From assembly GCA_963966185.1 (NCBI GenBank), contig CAWZYM010000229.1, forward strand, positions 640,508 through 704,507: DNA of 64,000 bases. Direction: 5' to 3'. Source of the stretch: Rhabditoides inermis (lineage: Eukaryota; Nematoda; Chromadorea; Rhabditida; Rhabditidae). A program made the translations under genes and the position numbers. Position 1 is the stretch's first letter, and each line of letters begins with the position of its first letter. Of this stretch, positions 23,073-34,592 are shown piece after piece. The notes under the pieces are model-generated. The model was given only the letters and a program-made list of their open reading frames with translations, did no database searches and was not told the DNA's origin.

Positions 23073-24496
23073 TCTGAACTCCTAAACACTTTTGTGAAAA
23101 AGTTCTAAACTGATCTAGGAAAAAGTTCTAAACTCCTGAACATCTTGTGAAAAGTTCTAAACCCCCAAACATCTTTGTGAAAAGTTCTAAACTGGTTTAG
23201 GGAAAAGCTCTAAACTTCTGAACATCTTTGTGAAAATGTCTGAACTGTTCTAGGGAAAAGTTCTAAACTCCTGAACATTTTTGTGAAAAGTTCTAAAACC
23301 CTGAACAACTTTGTGAAAAGTTCTAAACTGTTCTAGTGAAAAGTTCTAAACCCCTAAATATCTTGTGAAAAGTTCTAAACTGTTCTAGTGAAAAGTTCTG
23401 AACTCCTGAACATCTTTGTGAAAAGTTCTAAACCCCTAAACATCGTTGTGAAAAGTTCTAAACTGGTTTAGGGAAAAGTTCTAAATTTCTGAACATCTTT
23501 GTGAAAATGTCTGAACTGTTCTAGGGAAAAGTTCTAAACTCCTGAACATCTTTGTGAAAAGTTCCAAAACCCTAAACAACGTTGTGAAAAGTTCTAAACT
23601 GTTCTAGGGGAAAGTTTTAAACACCTGAACATCTTTGAGAAAAGTTCTAAATTCCTAAACATCTTTGTGAAAAGTTCTCAACTGATATAGGAAAAAGTTC
23701 TGAACTCCTAAACACTTTTGTGGAAACTTCTAAACTGTTCTAGGGAAAGTTCTAAACTTACTTCTGAACATCTTTATGAAAATGTCTGAACTGTTCTAGG
23801 GAGAAGTTCTAAACCCCTAAACATCTCGTGAAAAGTTCTTAACGCCTAAACACCTTTGTGAAGAGTTCTAAACTGTTCTAGTGAAAAGTTCTAAACTCCT
23901 GAACATCTTTGTGAAAAGTTCTGAACTCCTAAATATCTCTGTGAAAAGTTCTTAACTGATCTAGGAAAAAGTTCTAAACTTCTAAACATCTTTGTGAAAA
24001 GTTCTAAACTGTTCTAGTGAAAAGTTCTGAACTCCTAAACACTTTTGTGAAAAGTTCTAAACTGATCTAGGAAAAAGTTCTAAACTCCTGAACATCTTGT
24101 GAAAAGTTCTAAACCCCCAAACATCTTTGTGAAAAGTTCTAAACTGGTTTAGGGAAAAGCTCTAAACTTCTGAACATCTTTGTGAAAATGTCTGAACTGT
24201 TCTAGGGAAAAGTTCTAAACTCCTGAACATTTTTGTGAAAAGTTCTAAAACCCTGAACAACTTTGTGAAAAGTTCTAAACTGTTCTAGTGAAAAGTTCTA
24301 AACCCCTAAATATCTTGTGAAAAGTTCTAAACTGTTCTAGTGAAAAGTTCTGAACTCCTGAACATCTTTGTGAAAAGTTCTAAACCCCTAAACATCGTTG
24401 TGAAAAGTTCTAAACTGGTTTAGGGAAAAGTTCTAAATTTCTGAACATCTTTGTGAAATGGTTTGAACTGTTCTAGGGAAAAGTTCTAAACTCCTA
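23073..24496. repeat. 952-bp-offset repeat pair around GCTC units
   Basis: About 470 bp (roughly 23073-23543) recur at 24024-24496. The GGAAAAGCTCTAAAC box variant lies at 23207 and 24159. The pair holds CTGAACATTTTTG and CCCTGAACAACTTTG, and CCCCTAAATATCTTG. The equivalent pair in the second superrepeat lies at 30341 and 31294 (offset 953). Confidence 0.75.
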
Positions 24497-26600
24497 AACA
24501 ACGTTGTGAAAAGTTCTAAACTGTTCTAGGGAAAAGTTTTAAACACCTGAACATCTTTGTGAAAAGTTCTAAACCATCGTTGTAAAAAGTTCTAAACTGT
24601 TCTAAGGAAAAGTTCTAAACTTCTGAACATCTTTGTGAAAAGTTCTAAACCCCTAAACATCGTTGTGAAAAGTTCTAAACTGTTCTAGTGAAAAGTTCTA
24701 AACACCTGAACATCTTTGTGAAAAGTTCTAAACTGTTCTAGTGAAAAGTTCTAAACTCCTGAACATCTTTGTGAAAAAATCTAAACTCCTAAACATCTCT
24801 GTGAAAAGTTCTTAACTGATCTAGGAAAAAGTTCTGAACTCCTAAACACTTTTGTGAAAAGTTCTAAACTGATCTAGGAAAAAAGTTCTAAACTCCTGAA
24901 CATATTGTGAAAAGTTCTAAACCTCTAAACATCTTTGTTAAAAGTTCTAAACTGTTCTAGTGAAAAGTTCTAAACCCCTAAACATCTTGTGAAAAGTTAT
25001 AAACCCCTAAACATCGTTGTGAAAAGTTCTAAACTGGTTTAGGGAAAAGTTCTAAACTTCTGAACATCTTGTGAAAAGTTCTAAACCCCAAAACTCCTTT
25101 GTGAAAAGTTCTGAACTGTTCTAGTGAAAAGTTCTAAACTTCTGAACATCTTTGTGAAAAGTTCTAAACTCCTAAACATCTTTGTGAAAAGTTCTCAACT
25201 GATATAGGAAAAAGTTCTGAACTCCTAAACACTTTTGTGAAAAGTTCTAAACTGTTCTAGGGAAAAGTTCTAAACTTACTTCTGAACATCTTTGTAAAAA
25301 TGTCTGAACTGTCTTAGGGAGAAGTTCTAAACCCCTAAACATCTCGTGAAAAGTTCTTAACTCCTAAACACCTTTGTGAAGAGTTCTAAACTGTTCTAGG
25401 AAAAAGTTCTAAACACCTGAACATCTTTGTGAAAAGTTCCAAACTCCTAAACATCTTTGTAAAAAAGTTCTCAACTGATATAGGAAAAAGTTCTGAACTC
25501 CTAAACACTTTTGTGAAAAGTTCTAAACTGTTCTAAGGAAAAGTTCTAAACTCCTGAACATCTTTGTGAAAAGTTCTAAACCCCTAAACATCGTTGTGAA
25601 AAGTTCTAAACTGTTCTAGTGAAAAGTTCTAAACACCTGAACATCTTTGTGAAAAGTTCTAAACTGTTCTAGTGAAAAGTTCTAAACTCCTGAACATCTT
25701 TGTGAAAAGTTCTGAACTCCTAAACATCTCTGTGAAAAGTTCTTAACTGATCTAGAAAAAAAAGTTCTAGACTCCTGAACATCTTTGTGAAAAGTTCTCA
25801 ACTGGTATAGGAAAAAGTTCTGAACTCCTAAACACTTTTGTGAAAAGTTCTAAACTGATCTAGGAAAAAGTTCTAAACTCCTGAACATCTTGTGAAAAGT
25901 TCTAAACCCCTAAACATATTTGTTAAAAGTTCTAAACTGTTCTAGTGAAAAGTTCTAAACCCCTAAACATCTTGTGAAAAGTTCTAAACTGTTCTAGTGA
26001 AAAGTTCTGAACTCCTGAACAACTTTGTGAAAAGTTCTAAACCCCTAAACATCGTTGTGAAAAGTTCTAAACTGGTTTAGGGAAAAGTTCTAAACTCCTG
26101 AACATCTTGTGAAAAGTTCCAAACCCCTAAACATCTTTGTTAAAAGTTCTGAACTGTTCTAGTAAAAAGTTCTAAACCCCTAAACATCTTGTGAAAAGTT
26201 CTAAACTGTTCTAGTAAATAGTTCTGAACTCCTGAACATCTTTGTGAAAAGTTCTAAACCCCTAAACATCGTTGTGAAAAGTTCTAAACTGTTCTAGTGA
26301 AAAGTTCTAAACACTTGAACATCTTCGTGAAAAGTTCTAAACTGTTCTAGTAAAAAGTTCTAAACTCCTGAACATCTTTGTGAAAAGTTTCTAAACTCCT
26401 AAACATCTCTGTGAGAAGTTCTTAACTGATCTAGGAAAAAGTTTTAAACTCCTAAACATCTTTGTGAAAAGTTCTCAACTGATATAGGAAAAAGTTCTGA
26501 ACTCCTAAACACTTTTGTGAAAAGTTCTAAACTGATCTAGGAAAAAGTTCTAAACTCCTGAACATCTTGTGAAAAGTTCTAAACCCCTAAACATCTGTGT

Positions 26601-29109
26601 TAAAAGTTCTAAACTGTTCTAGTGAAAAGTTCTAAACCCCTAAACATCTTGTGAAAAGTTCTAAACTGTTCTAGGGAAAAGTTCTGAACTCCTGAACATC
26701 TTTGTGAAAAGTTCTTAACCATCGTTGTAAAAAGTTATAACCTGTTCTAAGGAAAAGTTCTGGACTCCTGAACATCTTTGTGAAAAGTTCTAAACCCCTA
26801 AACATCGTTGTGAAAAGTTCTAAACTGTTCTAGAAGAAAGTTCTAAACTCCTGAACATCTTTGTAAAAAGTTCTAAACTGTTCTAGTGAAAAAAATTCGA
26901 ACTCCTGAACATCTTTGTAAAAAAAAGTTCTAAACCCCTAAACATCGATGTGAAAAGTTCTAAACTGTTTTAGTGAAAATTTCTGAACAGCTGAACATCT
27001 TTGTTAAAAGTGTTAAATTCCTAAACATCTCTGTGAAAAGTTCTTAACTGATTTAGGAAAAAGTTCTAAAGTCCTGAACATCTTTGTGAAAAGTTTTAAA
27101 CTGTTCTAGGAAAAAGTTCTAAACTCCTAAACATCTTTGTGAAAAGTTCTCAACTGGTATAGGAAAAAGTTCTGAACTCCTAAACACTTTTGTGAAAAGT
27201 TATAAACTGATCTAGGAAAAAGTTCTAAACTCCTGACCATCTTGTGAAAAGTTCTAAACCCCTAAACAACGTTGTGAAAAGTTCTAAACTGGTTTAGGGA
27301 AAAGTTCTAAACTTCTGAACATCTTTGTGAAAAGTTCTAAACCATCGTTGTAAAAAGTTCTAAACTGTTCTAAGAAAAAGTTCTTAACTCCTGAACATCT
27401 TTGTGAAAAGTTCTAAACCCCTAAACTTCGTTGTGAAAAGTTCTAAACTGTTCTAGTGAAAAGTTCTAAACACCTGAACATCTTTGTGAAAAGTTCTAAA
27501 CTGTTCTAGTGAAAAGTTCTAAACTCCTGAACATCTTTGTGAAAAGTTCTGAACTCCTAAACACTTTTGTGAAAAGTTCTAAACTGATCTAGGAAAAAGT
27601 TCTAAACTCCTGAACATCTTGTGAAAAGTTCTAAACCCCCAAACATCGTTGTGAAAAGTTCTAAACTGGTTTAGGGAAAAGTTCTAAACTTCTGAACAGC
27701 TTTGTGAAAATGTCTGAACTGTTCTAGAAAAAAGTTCTAAACTCCTGAACATCTTTGTGAAAAGTTCTAAAACCCTAAACAACGTTGTGAAAAGTTCTAA
27801 ACTGTTCTAGGGAAAAGTTTTAAACACCTGAACATCTTTGTGAAAAGTTCTAAACTCCTAAACATCTTTGTGAAAAGTTCTCAACTGATATAGGAAAAAG
27901 TTCTGAACTCCTAAACACTTTTGTGAAAAGTTCTAAACTGTTCTAGGGAAAAGTTCTAAACTTACTTCTGAACATCTTTGTAAAAATGTCTGAACTGTCT
28001 TAGGGAGAAGTTCTAAACCCCTAAACATCTCGTGAAAAGTTCTTAACTCCTAAACACCTTTGTGAAGAGTTCTAAACTGTTCTAGGAAAAAGTTCTAAAC
28101 ACCTGAACATCTTTGTGAAAAGTTCCAAACTCCTAAACATCTTTGTGAAAAGTTCTCAACTGATATAGGAAAAAGTTCTGAACTCCTAAACACTTTTGTG
28201 AAAAGTTCTAAACTGTCTAGGGAAAAGTTCTAAACTCCTGAACATCTTGTGAAAAGTTCTAAACCCCCAAACATCTTTGTGAAAAGTTCTAAACTGTTCT
28301 AGTGAAAAGTTCTAAACTTCTGAACATCTTTGTGAAAATGTCTGAACTGTCCTAGGGAAAAGTTCTAAACTTCTGAACATCTTTGTGAAAAGTTCTAAAC
28401 CATCGTTGTAAAAAGTTCTAAACTGTTCTAAGAAAAAGTTCTTAACTCCTGAACATCTTTGTGAAAAGTTCTAAACCCCTAAACTTCGTTGTGAAAAGTT
28501 CTAAACTGTTCTAGTGAAAAGTTCTAAACACCTGAACATCTTTGTGAAAAGTTCTAAACTGTTCTAGTGAAAAGTTCTAAACTCCTGAACATCTTTGTGA
28601 AAAGTTCTGAACTCCTAAACACTTTTGTGAAAAGTTCTAAACTGATCTAGGAAAAAGTTCTAAACTCCTGAACATCTTGTGAAAAGTTCTAAACCCCCAA
28701 ACATCGTTGTGAAAAGTTCTAAACTGGTTTAGGGAAAAGTTCTAAACTTCTGAACAGCTTTGTGAAAATGTCTGAACTGTTCTAGAAAAAAGTTCTAAAC
28801 TCCTGAACATCTTTGTGAAAAGTTCTAAAACCCTAAACAACGTTGTGAAAAGTTCTAAACTGTTCTAGGGAAAAGTTTTAAACACCTGAACATCTTTGTG
28901 AAAAGTTCTAAACTCCTAAACATCTTTGTGAAAAGTTCTCAACTGATATAGGAAAAAGTTCTGAACTCCTAAACACTTTTGTGAAAAGTTCTAAACTGTT
29001 CTAGGGAAAAGTTCTAAACTTACTTCTGAACATCTTTGTAAAAATGTCTGAACTGTCTTAGGGAGAAGTTCTAAACCCCTAAACATCTCGTGAAAAGTTC
29101 TTAACTCCT
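26601..29109. repeat. HOR segment between the two 7.1-kb superrepeats
   Basis: Has the layout of the long HOR, with L3 at 26984 and L1 at 27962. L3 to L1 is 978 bp instead of 1031, because one 53-bp AB dimer is missing right after L3: TTTGTTAAAAG is followed directly by TGTTAAATTCC. It carries TAACCTGTTC (26740s) and TTCGAACTCC (26897). Its end overlaps the 1058-bp tandem duplication. Confidence 0.75.
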
Positions 29110-29456
29110 AAACACCTTTGTGAAGAGTTCTAAACTGTTCTAGGAAAAAGTTCTAAACACCTGAACATCTTTGTGAAAAGTTCCAAACTCCTGCACATCT
29201 TTGTGAAAAGTTCTCAACTGATATAGGAAAAAGTTCTGAACTCCTAAACACTTTTGTGAAAAGTTCTAAACTGTCTAGGGAAAAGTTCTAAACTCCTGAA
29301 CATCTTGTGAAAAGTTCTAAACCCCCAAACATCTTTGTGAAAAGTTCTAAACTGTTCTAGTGAAAAGTTCTAAACTTCTGAACATCTTTGTGAAAATGTC
29401 TGAACTGTCCTAGGGAAAAGTTCTAAACTTCTGAACATCTTTGTGAAAAGTTCTAA
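27295..29456. repeat. 1058-bp tandem duplication
   Basis: Bases 27295-28398 match 28353-29456. The offset is 1058 bp at L1 (27962, 29020) and at GTCCTAGGG (28349, 29407). One clear difference is CTCCTAAACATC (about 28130) against CTCCTGCACATC (about 29190). The junction lies in TAGGGAAAAGTTCTAAACTT, shared by two B-A contexts, as expected for unequal exchange in register. Confidence 0.85.
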
Positions 29457-32400
29457 AACCCTAAACAACTTTGTGAAAAGTTCTAAACTGGTTTAGGGAA
29501 AAGTTTTAAACTTCTGAACATCTTTGTGAAAAGTTCTAAACCATCGTTGTAAAAAGTTCTAAACTGTTTTAAGGAAAAGTTCTAAACTCCTGAACATCTT
29601 TGTGAAAAGTTCTAAACCCCTAAACATCGTTGTGAAAAGTTCTAAACTGTTCTAGTGAAAAAAATCTAAACACCTGAACATCTTTGTGAAAAGTTCTAAA
29701 CTGTTCTAGTGAAAAGTTCTAAACTCCTGAACATCTTTGTGAAAAGTTCTAAACTCCTAAACATCTCTGTGAAAAGTTCTTAACTGATCTAGAAAAAAAA
29801 GTTCTAAACTCCTGAACATCTTTGTGAAAAGTTCTCAACTGGTATAGGAAAAAGTTCTGAACTCCTAAACACTTTTGTGAAAAATTCTAAACTGATCTAG
29901 GAAAAAGTTCTAAACTCCTGAACATCTTGTGAAAAGTTCTAAACCCCTAAACATCTTTGTTAAAAGTTCTAAACTGTTCTAGTGAAAAGTTCTAAACCCC
30001 TAAACATCTTGTGAAAAGTTCTAAACTGTTCTAGTGAAAAGTTCTGAACTCCTGAACATCTTTGTGAAAAGTTCTAAACCCCTAAACATCGTTGTGAAAA
30101 GTTCTTAACTGGTTTAGGGAAAAGTTCTTAACTCCTGAACATCTTGTGAAAAGTTCCAAACCCCTAAACATCTTTGTGAAAAGTTTTGAACTGGTATAGG
30201 AAAAAGTTCTGAACTCCTAAACACTTTTGTGAAAAGTTCTAAACTGATCTAGGAAAAAGTTCTAAACTCCTGAACATCTTGTGAAAAGTTTTAAACCCCC
30301 AAACATCTTTGTGAAAAGTTCTAAACTGGTTTAGGGAAAAGCTCTAAACTTCTGAACATCTTTGTGAAAATGTCTGAACTGTTCTAGGGAAAAGTTCTAA
30401 ACTCCTGAACATTTTTGTGAAAAGTTCTAAAACCCTGAACAACTTTGTGAAAAGTTCTAAACTGTTCTAGTGAAAAGTTCTAAACCCCTAAATATCTTGT
30501 GAAAAGTTCTAAACTGTTCTAGTGAAAAGTTCTGAACTCCTGAACATCTTTGTGAAAAGTTCTAAACCCCTAAACATCGTTGTGAAAAGTTCTAAACTGG
30601 TTTAGGGAAAAGTTCTAAATTTCTGAACATCTTTGTGAAAATGTCTGAACTGTTCTAGGGAAAAGTTCTAAACTCCTGAACATCTTTGTGAAAAGTTCTA
30701 AAACCCTAAACAACGTTGTGAAAAGTTCTAAACTGTTCTAGGGAAAAGTTTTAAACACCTGAACATCTTTGTGAAAAGTTCTAAATTCCTAAACATCTTT
30801 GTGAAAAGTTCTCAACTGATATAGGAAAAAGTTCTGAACTCCTAAACACTTTTGTGGAAACTTCTAAACTGTTCTAGGGAAAAGTTCTAAACTTACTTCT
30901 GAACATCTTTGTGAAGTTGTCTGAACTGTTCTAGGGAGAAGTTCTAAACCCCTAAACATCTCGTGAAAAGTTCTTAACGCCTGAACACCTTTGTGAAGAG
31001 TTCTAAACTGTTCTAGTGAAAAGTTCTAAACTCCTGAACATCTTTGTGAAAAGTTCTGAACTCCTAAATATCTCTGTGAAAAGTTCTTAACTGATCTAGG
31101 AAAAAGTTCTAAACTTCTAAACATCTTTGTGAAAAGTTCTAAACTGTTCTAGTGAAAAGTTCTGAACTCCTAAACACTTTTGTGAAAAGTTCTAAACTGA
31201 TCTAGGAAAAAGTTCTAAACTCCTGAACATCTTGTGAAAAGTTCTAAACCCCCAAACATCTTTGTGAAAAGTTCTAAACTGGTTTAGGGAAAAGCTCTAA
31301 ACTTCTGAACATCTTTGTGAAAATGTCTGAACTGTTCTAGGGAAAAGTTCTAAACTCCTGAACATTTTTGTGAAAAGTTCTAAAACCCTGAACAACTTTG
31401 TGAAAAGTTCTAAACTGTTCTAGTGAAAAGTTCTAAACCCCTAAATATCTTGTGAAAAGTTCTAAACTGTTCTAGTGAAAAGTTCTGAACTCCTGAACAT
31501 CTTTGTGAAAAGTTCTAAACCCCTAAACATCGTTGTGAAAAGTTCTAAACTGGTTTAGGGAAAAGTTCTAAATTTCTGAACATCTTTGTGAAAATGTTTG
31601 AACTGTTCTAGGGAAAAGTTCTAAACTCCTGAACATCTTTGTGAAAAGTTCTAAAACCCTAAACAACGTTGTGAAAAGTTCTAAACTGTTCTAGGGAAAA
31701 GTTTTAAACACCTGAACATCTTTGTGAAAAGTTCTAAACCATCGTTGTAAAAAGTTCTAAACTGTTCTAAGGAAAAGTTCTAAACTCCTGAACATCTTTG
31801 TGAAAAGTTCTAAACCCCTAAACATCGTTGTGAAAAGTTCTAAACTGTTCTAGTGAAAAGTTCTAAACACCTGAACATCTTTGTGAAAAGTTCTAAACTG
31901 TTCTAGTGAAAAGTTCTAAACTCCTGAACATCTTTGTGAAAAAATCTAAACTCCTAAACATCTCTGTGAAAAGTTCTTAACTGATATAGGAAAAAGTTCT
32001 GAACTCCTAAACACTTTTGTGAAAAGTTCTAAACTGATCTAGGAAAAAGTTCTAAACTCCTGAACATATTGTGAAAAGTTCTAAACCTCTAAACATCTTT
32101 GTTAAAAGTTCTTAACTGTTCTAGTGAAAAGTTCTAAACCCCTAAACATCTTGTGAAAAGTTATAAACCCCTAAACATCGTTGTGAAAAGTTCTAAACTG
32201 GTTTAGGGAAAAGTTCTAAACTTCTGAACATCTTTGTGAAAATGTCTGAACTGTTCTAGGGAAAAGTTCTAAACTCCTGAACATCTTGTGAAAAGTTCTA
32301 AACCCCAAAACTCCTTTGTGAAAAGTTCTGAACTGTTCTAGTGAAAAGTTCTAAACTTCTGAACATCTTTGTGAAAAGTTCTAAACTCCTAAACATCTTT

Positions 32401-34050
32401 GTGAAAAGTTCTCAACTGATATAGGAAAAAGTTCTGAACTCCTAAACACTTTTGTGAAAAGTTCTAAACTGTTCTAGGGAAAAGTTCTAAACTTACTTCT
32501 GAACATCTTTGTAAAAATGTCTGAACTGTCTTAGGGAGAAGTTCTAAACCCCTAAACATCTCGTGAAATGTTCTTAACTCCTAAACACCTTTGTGAAGAG
32601 TTCTAAACTGTTCTAGGAAAAAGTTCTAAACACCTGAACATCTTTGTGAAAAGTTCCAAACTCCTAAACATCTTTGTAAAAAAGTTCTCAACTGATATAG
32701 GAAAAAGTTCTGAACTCCTAAACACTTTTGTGAAAAGTTCTAAACTGTCTAGGGAAAAGTTCTGAACTCCTGAACATCTTGTGAAAAGTTCTAAACCCCC
32801 AAACATCTTTGTGAAAAGTTCTAAACTGTTCTAGTGAAAAGTTCTAAACTTCTGAACATCTTTGTGAAAATGTCTGAACTGTTCTAGGGAAAAGTTCTAA
32901 ACTTCTGAACATCTTTGTGAAAAGTTCTAAAACCCTAAACAACTTTGTGAAAAGTTCTAAACTGGTTTAGGGAAAAGTTTTAAACTTCTGAACATCTTTG
33001 TGAAAAGTTCTAAACCATCGTTGTAAAAAGTTCTAAACTGTTCTAAGGAAAAGTTCTAAACTCCTGAACATCTTTGTGAAAAGTTCTAAACCCCTAAACA
33101 TCGTTGTAAAAAGTTCTAAACTGTTCTAGTGAAAAGTTCTAAACACCTGAACATCTTTGTGAAAAGTTCTAAACTGTTCTAGTGAAAAGTTCTAAACTCC
33201 TGAACATCTTTGTGAAAAGTTCTGAACTCCTAAACATCTCTGTGAAAAGTTCTTAACTGATCTAGAAAAAAAAAGTTCTAAACTCCTGAACATCTTTGTG
33301 AAAAGTTCTCAACTGGTATAGGAAAAAGTTCTGAACTCCTAAACACTTTTGTGAAAAGTTCTAAACTGATCTAGGAAAAAGTTCTAAACTGTTCTAGTGA
33401 AAAGTTCTAAACCCCTAAACATCTTGTGAAAAGTTCTAAACTGTTCTAGTGAAAAGTTCTGAACTCCTGAACAACTTTGTGAAAAGTTCTAAACCCCTAA
33501 ACATCGTTGTGAAAAGTTCTAAACTGGTTTGGGGAAAAGTTCTAAACTCCTGAACATCTTGTGAAAAGTTCCAAACCCCTAAACATCTTTGTTAAAAGTT
33601 CTAAACTGTTCTAGTAAAAAGTTCTAAACCCCTAAACATCTTGTGAAAAGTTCTAAACTGTTCTAGTAAATAGTTCTGAACTCCTGAACATCTTTGTGAA
33701 AAGTTCTAAACCCCTAAACATCGTTGTGAAAAGTTCTAAACTGTTCTAGTGAAAAGTTCTGAACACTTGAACATCTTCGTGAAAAGTTCTAAACTGTTCT
33801 AGTAAAAAGTTCTAAACACCTGAACATCTTTGTGAAAAGTTCTAAACTGTTCTAGTGAAAAGTTCTAAACTCCTGAACATCTTTGTGAAAAGTTTCTAAA
33901 CTCCTAAACATCTCTGTGAGAAGTTCTTAACTGATCTAGGAAAAAGTTTTAAACTCCTAAACATCTTTGTGAAAAGTTCTCAACTGATATAGGAAAAAGT
34001 TCTGAACTCCTAAACACTTTTGTGAAAAGTTCTAAACCCCTAAACATCTG
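29110..34050. repeat. About 7.1-kb superrepeat, second copy (longer version)
   Basis: Partner of 21980-26600, with the fuller set of monomers (the CTCCTGAAC...AAACCC unit near 31625 and the AB dimer near 32235). It contains the private CTGCACATC (29192) and GTGAAGTTGTCTGAAC (about 30911) variants. Its right end, CATCTGTGTTAAAAG at 34048, is also found at about 26596. Confidence 0.75.
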
Positions 34051-34149
34051 TGTTAAAAGTTCTAAACTGTTCTAGTGAAAAGTTCTAAACCCCTAAACAT
34101 CTTGTGAAAAGTTCTAAACTGTTCTAGTGAAAAGTTCTAAACCCCTAAA

Positions 34150-34592
34150 CATCGTTGTGAAAAGTTCTTAACTGGTTTAGGGAAAAGTTCTAATCTTCTG
34201 AACATCTTTGTGAAAAAGTCTGAACTGTTCTAGGGAAAAGTTCTGAACTCCTGAACATCTTGTGAAAAGTTCTAAACCCCCAAACATCTTTGTGAAAAGT
34301 TCTAAACTGTTCTAGTGAAAAGTTCTAAACTTCTGAACATCTTTGTGAAAATGTCTGAACTGTTCTAGGGAAAAGTTCTAAACTTCTGAACATCGTTGTG
34401 AAAAGTTCTTAACTGGTTTAGGGAAAAGTTCTAATCTTCTGAACATCTTTGTGAAAAAGTCTGAACTGTTCTAGGGAAAAGTTCTGAACTCCTGAACATC
34501 TTGTGAAAAGTTCTAAACCCCCAAACATCTTTGTGAAAAGTTCTAAACTGTTCTAGTGAAAAGTTCTAAACTTCTGAACATCTTTGTGAAAA
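34150..34592. repeat. 241-bp local tandem duplication
   Basis: Bases 34150-34351 match 34391-34592 without a difference that I could see. Both start at CATCGTTGTGAAAAGTTCTT and run through CTAATCTTCTGAAC. The unit starting AACTTCTGAACATCG marks the join at 34381 and recurs at 36721 and 39323, so this junction was itself copied into later HORs. Confidence 0.85.

Larger units (their letters stand above)
21980..26600. repeat. About 7.1-kb superrepeat, first copy (shorter version)
   Basis: Aligns with 29110-34050. The offset is 7134-7136 bp at CTGTCCTAGG (22271/29405), GTTCTCAACTGG (22695/29831), GCTC (23207/30341) and L1 (23758/30893). It grows to 7217 bp at the next L1 (25276/32493). The extra 82 bp are explained by a 30-bp A unit missing here near 24496, a 53-bp AB dimer missing here near 25070, and one extra A here near 24876. 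Beyond 25530 a further ~300 bp is missing relative to the second copy. Confidence 0.75.

Noticed and set aside
32603..32806. A 67-codon open frame on the - strand
   Set aside because: It is a reading of satellite monomers: the peptide is a degenerate 10-residue repeat (about MFRSLELFTK) coming from 30-bp A units, interrupted where B units shift frame. No start context, domain or codon signal supports a gene.
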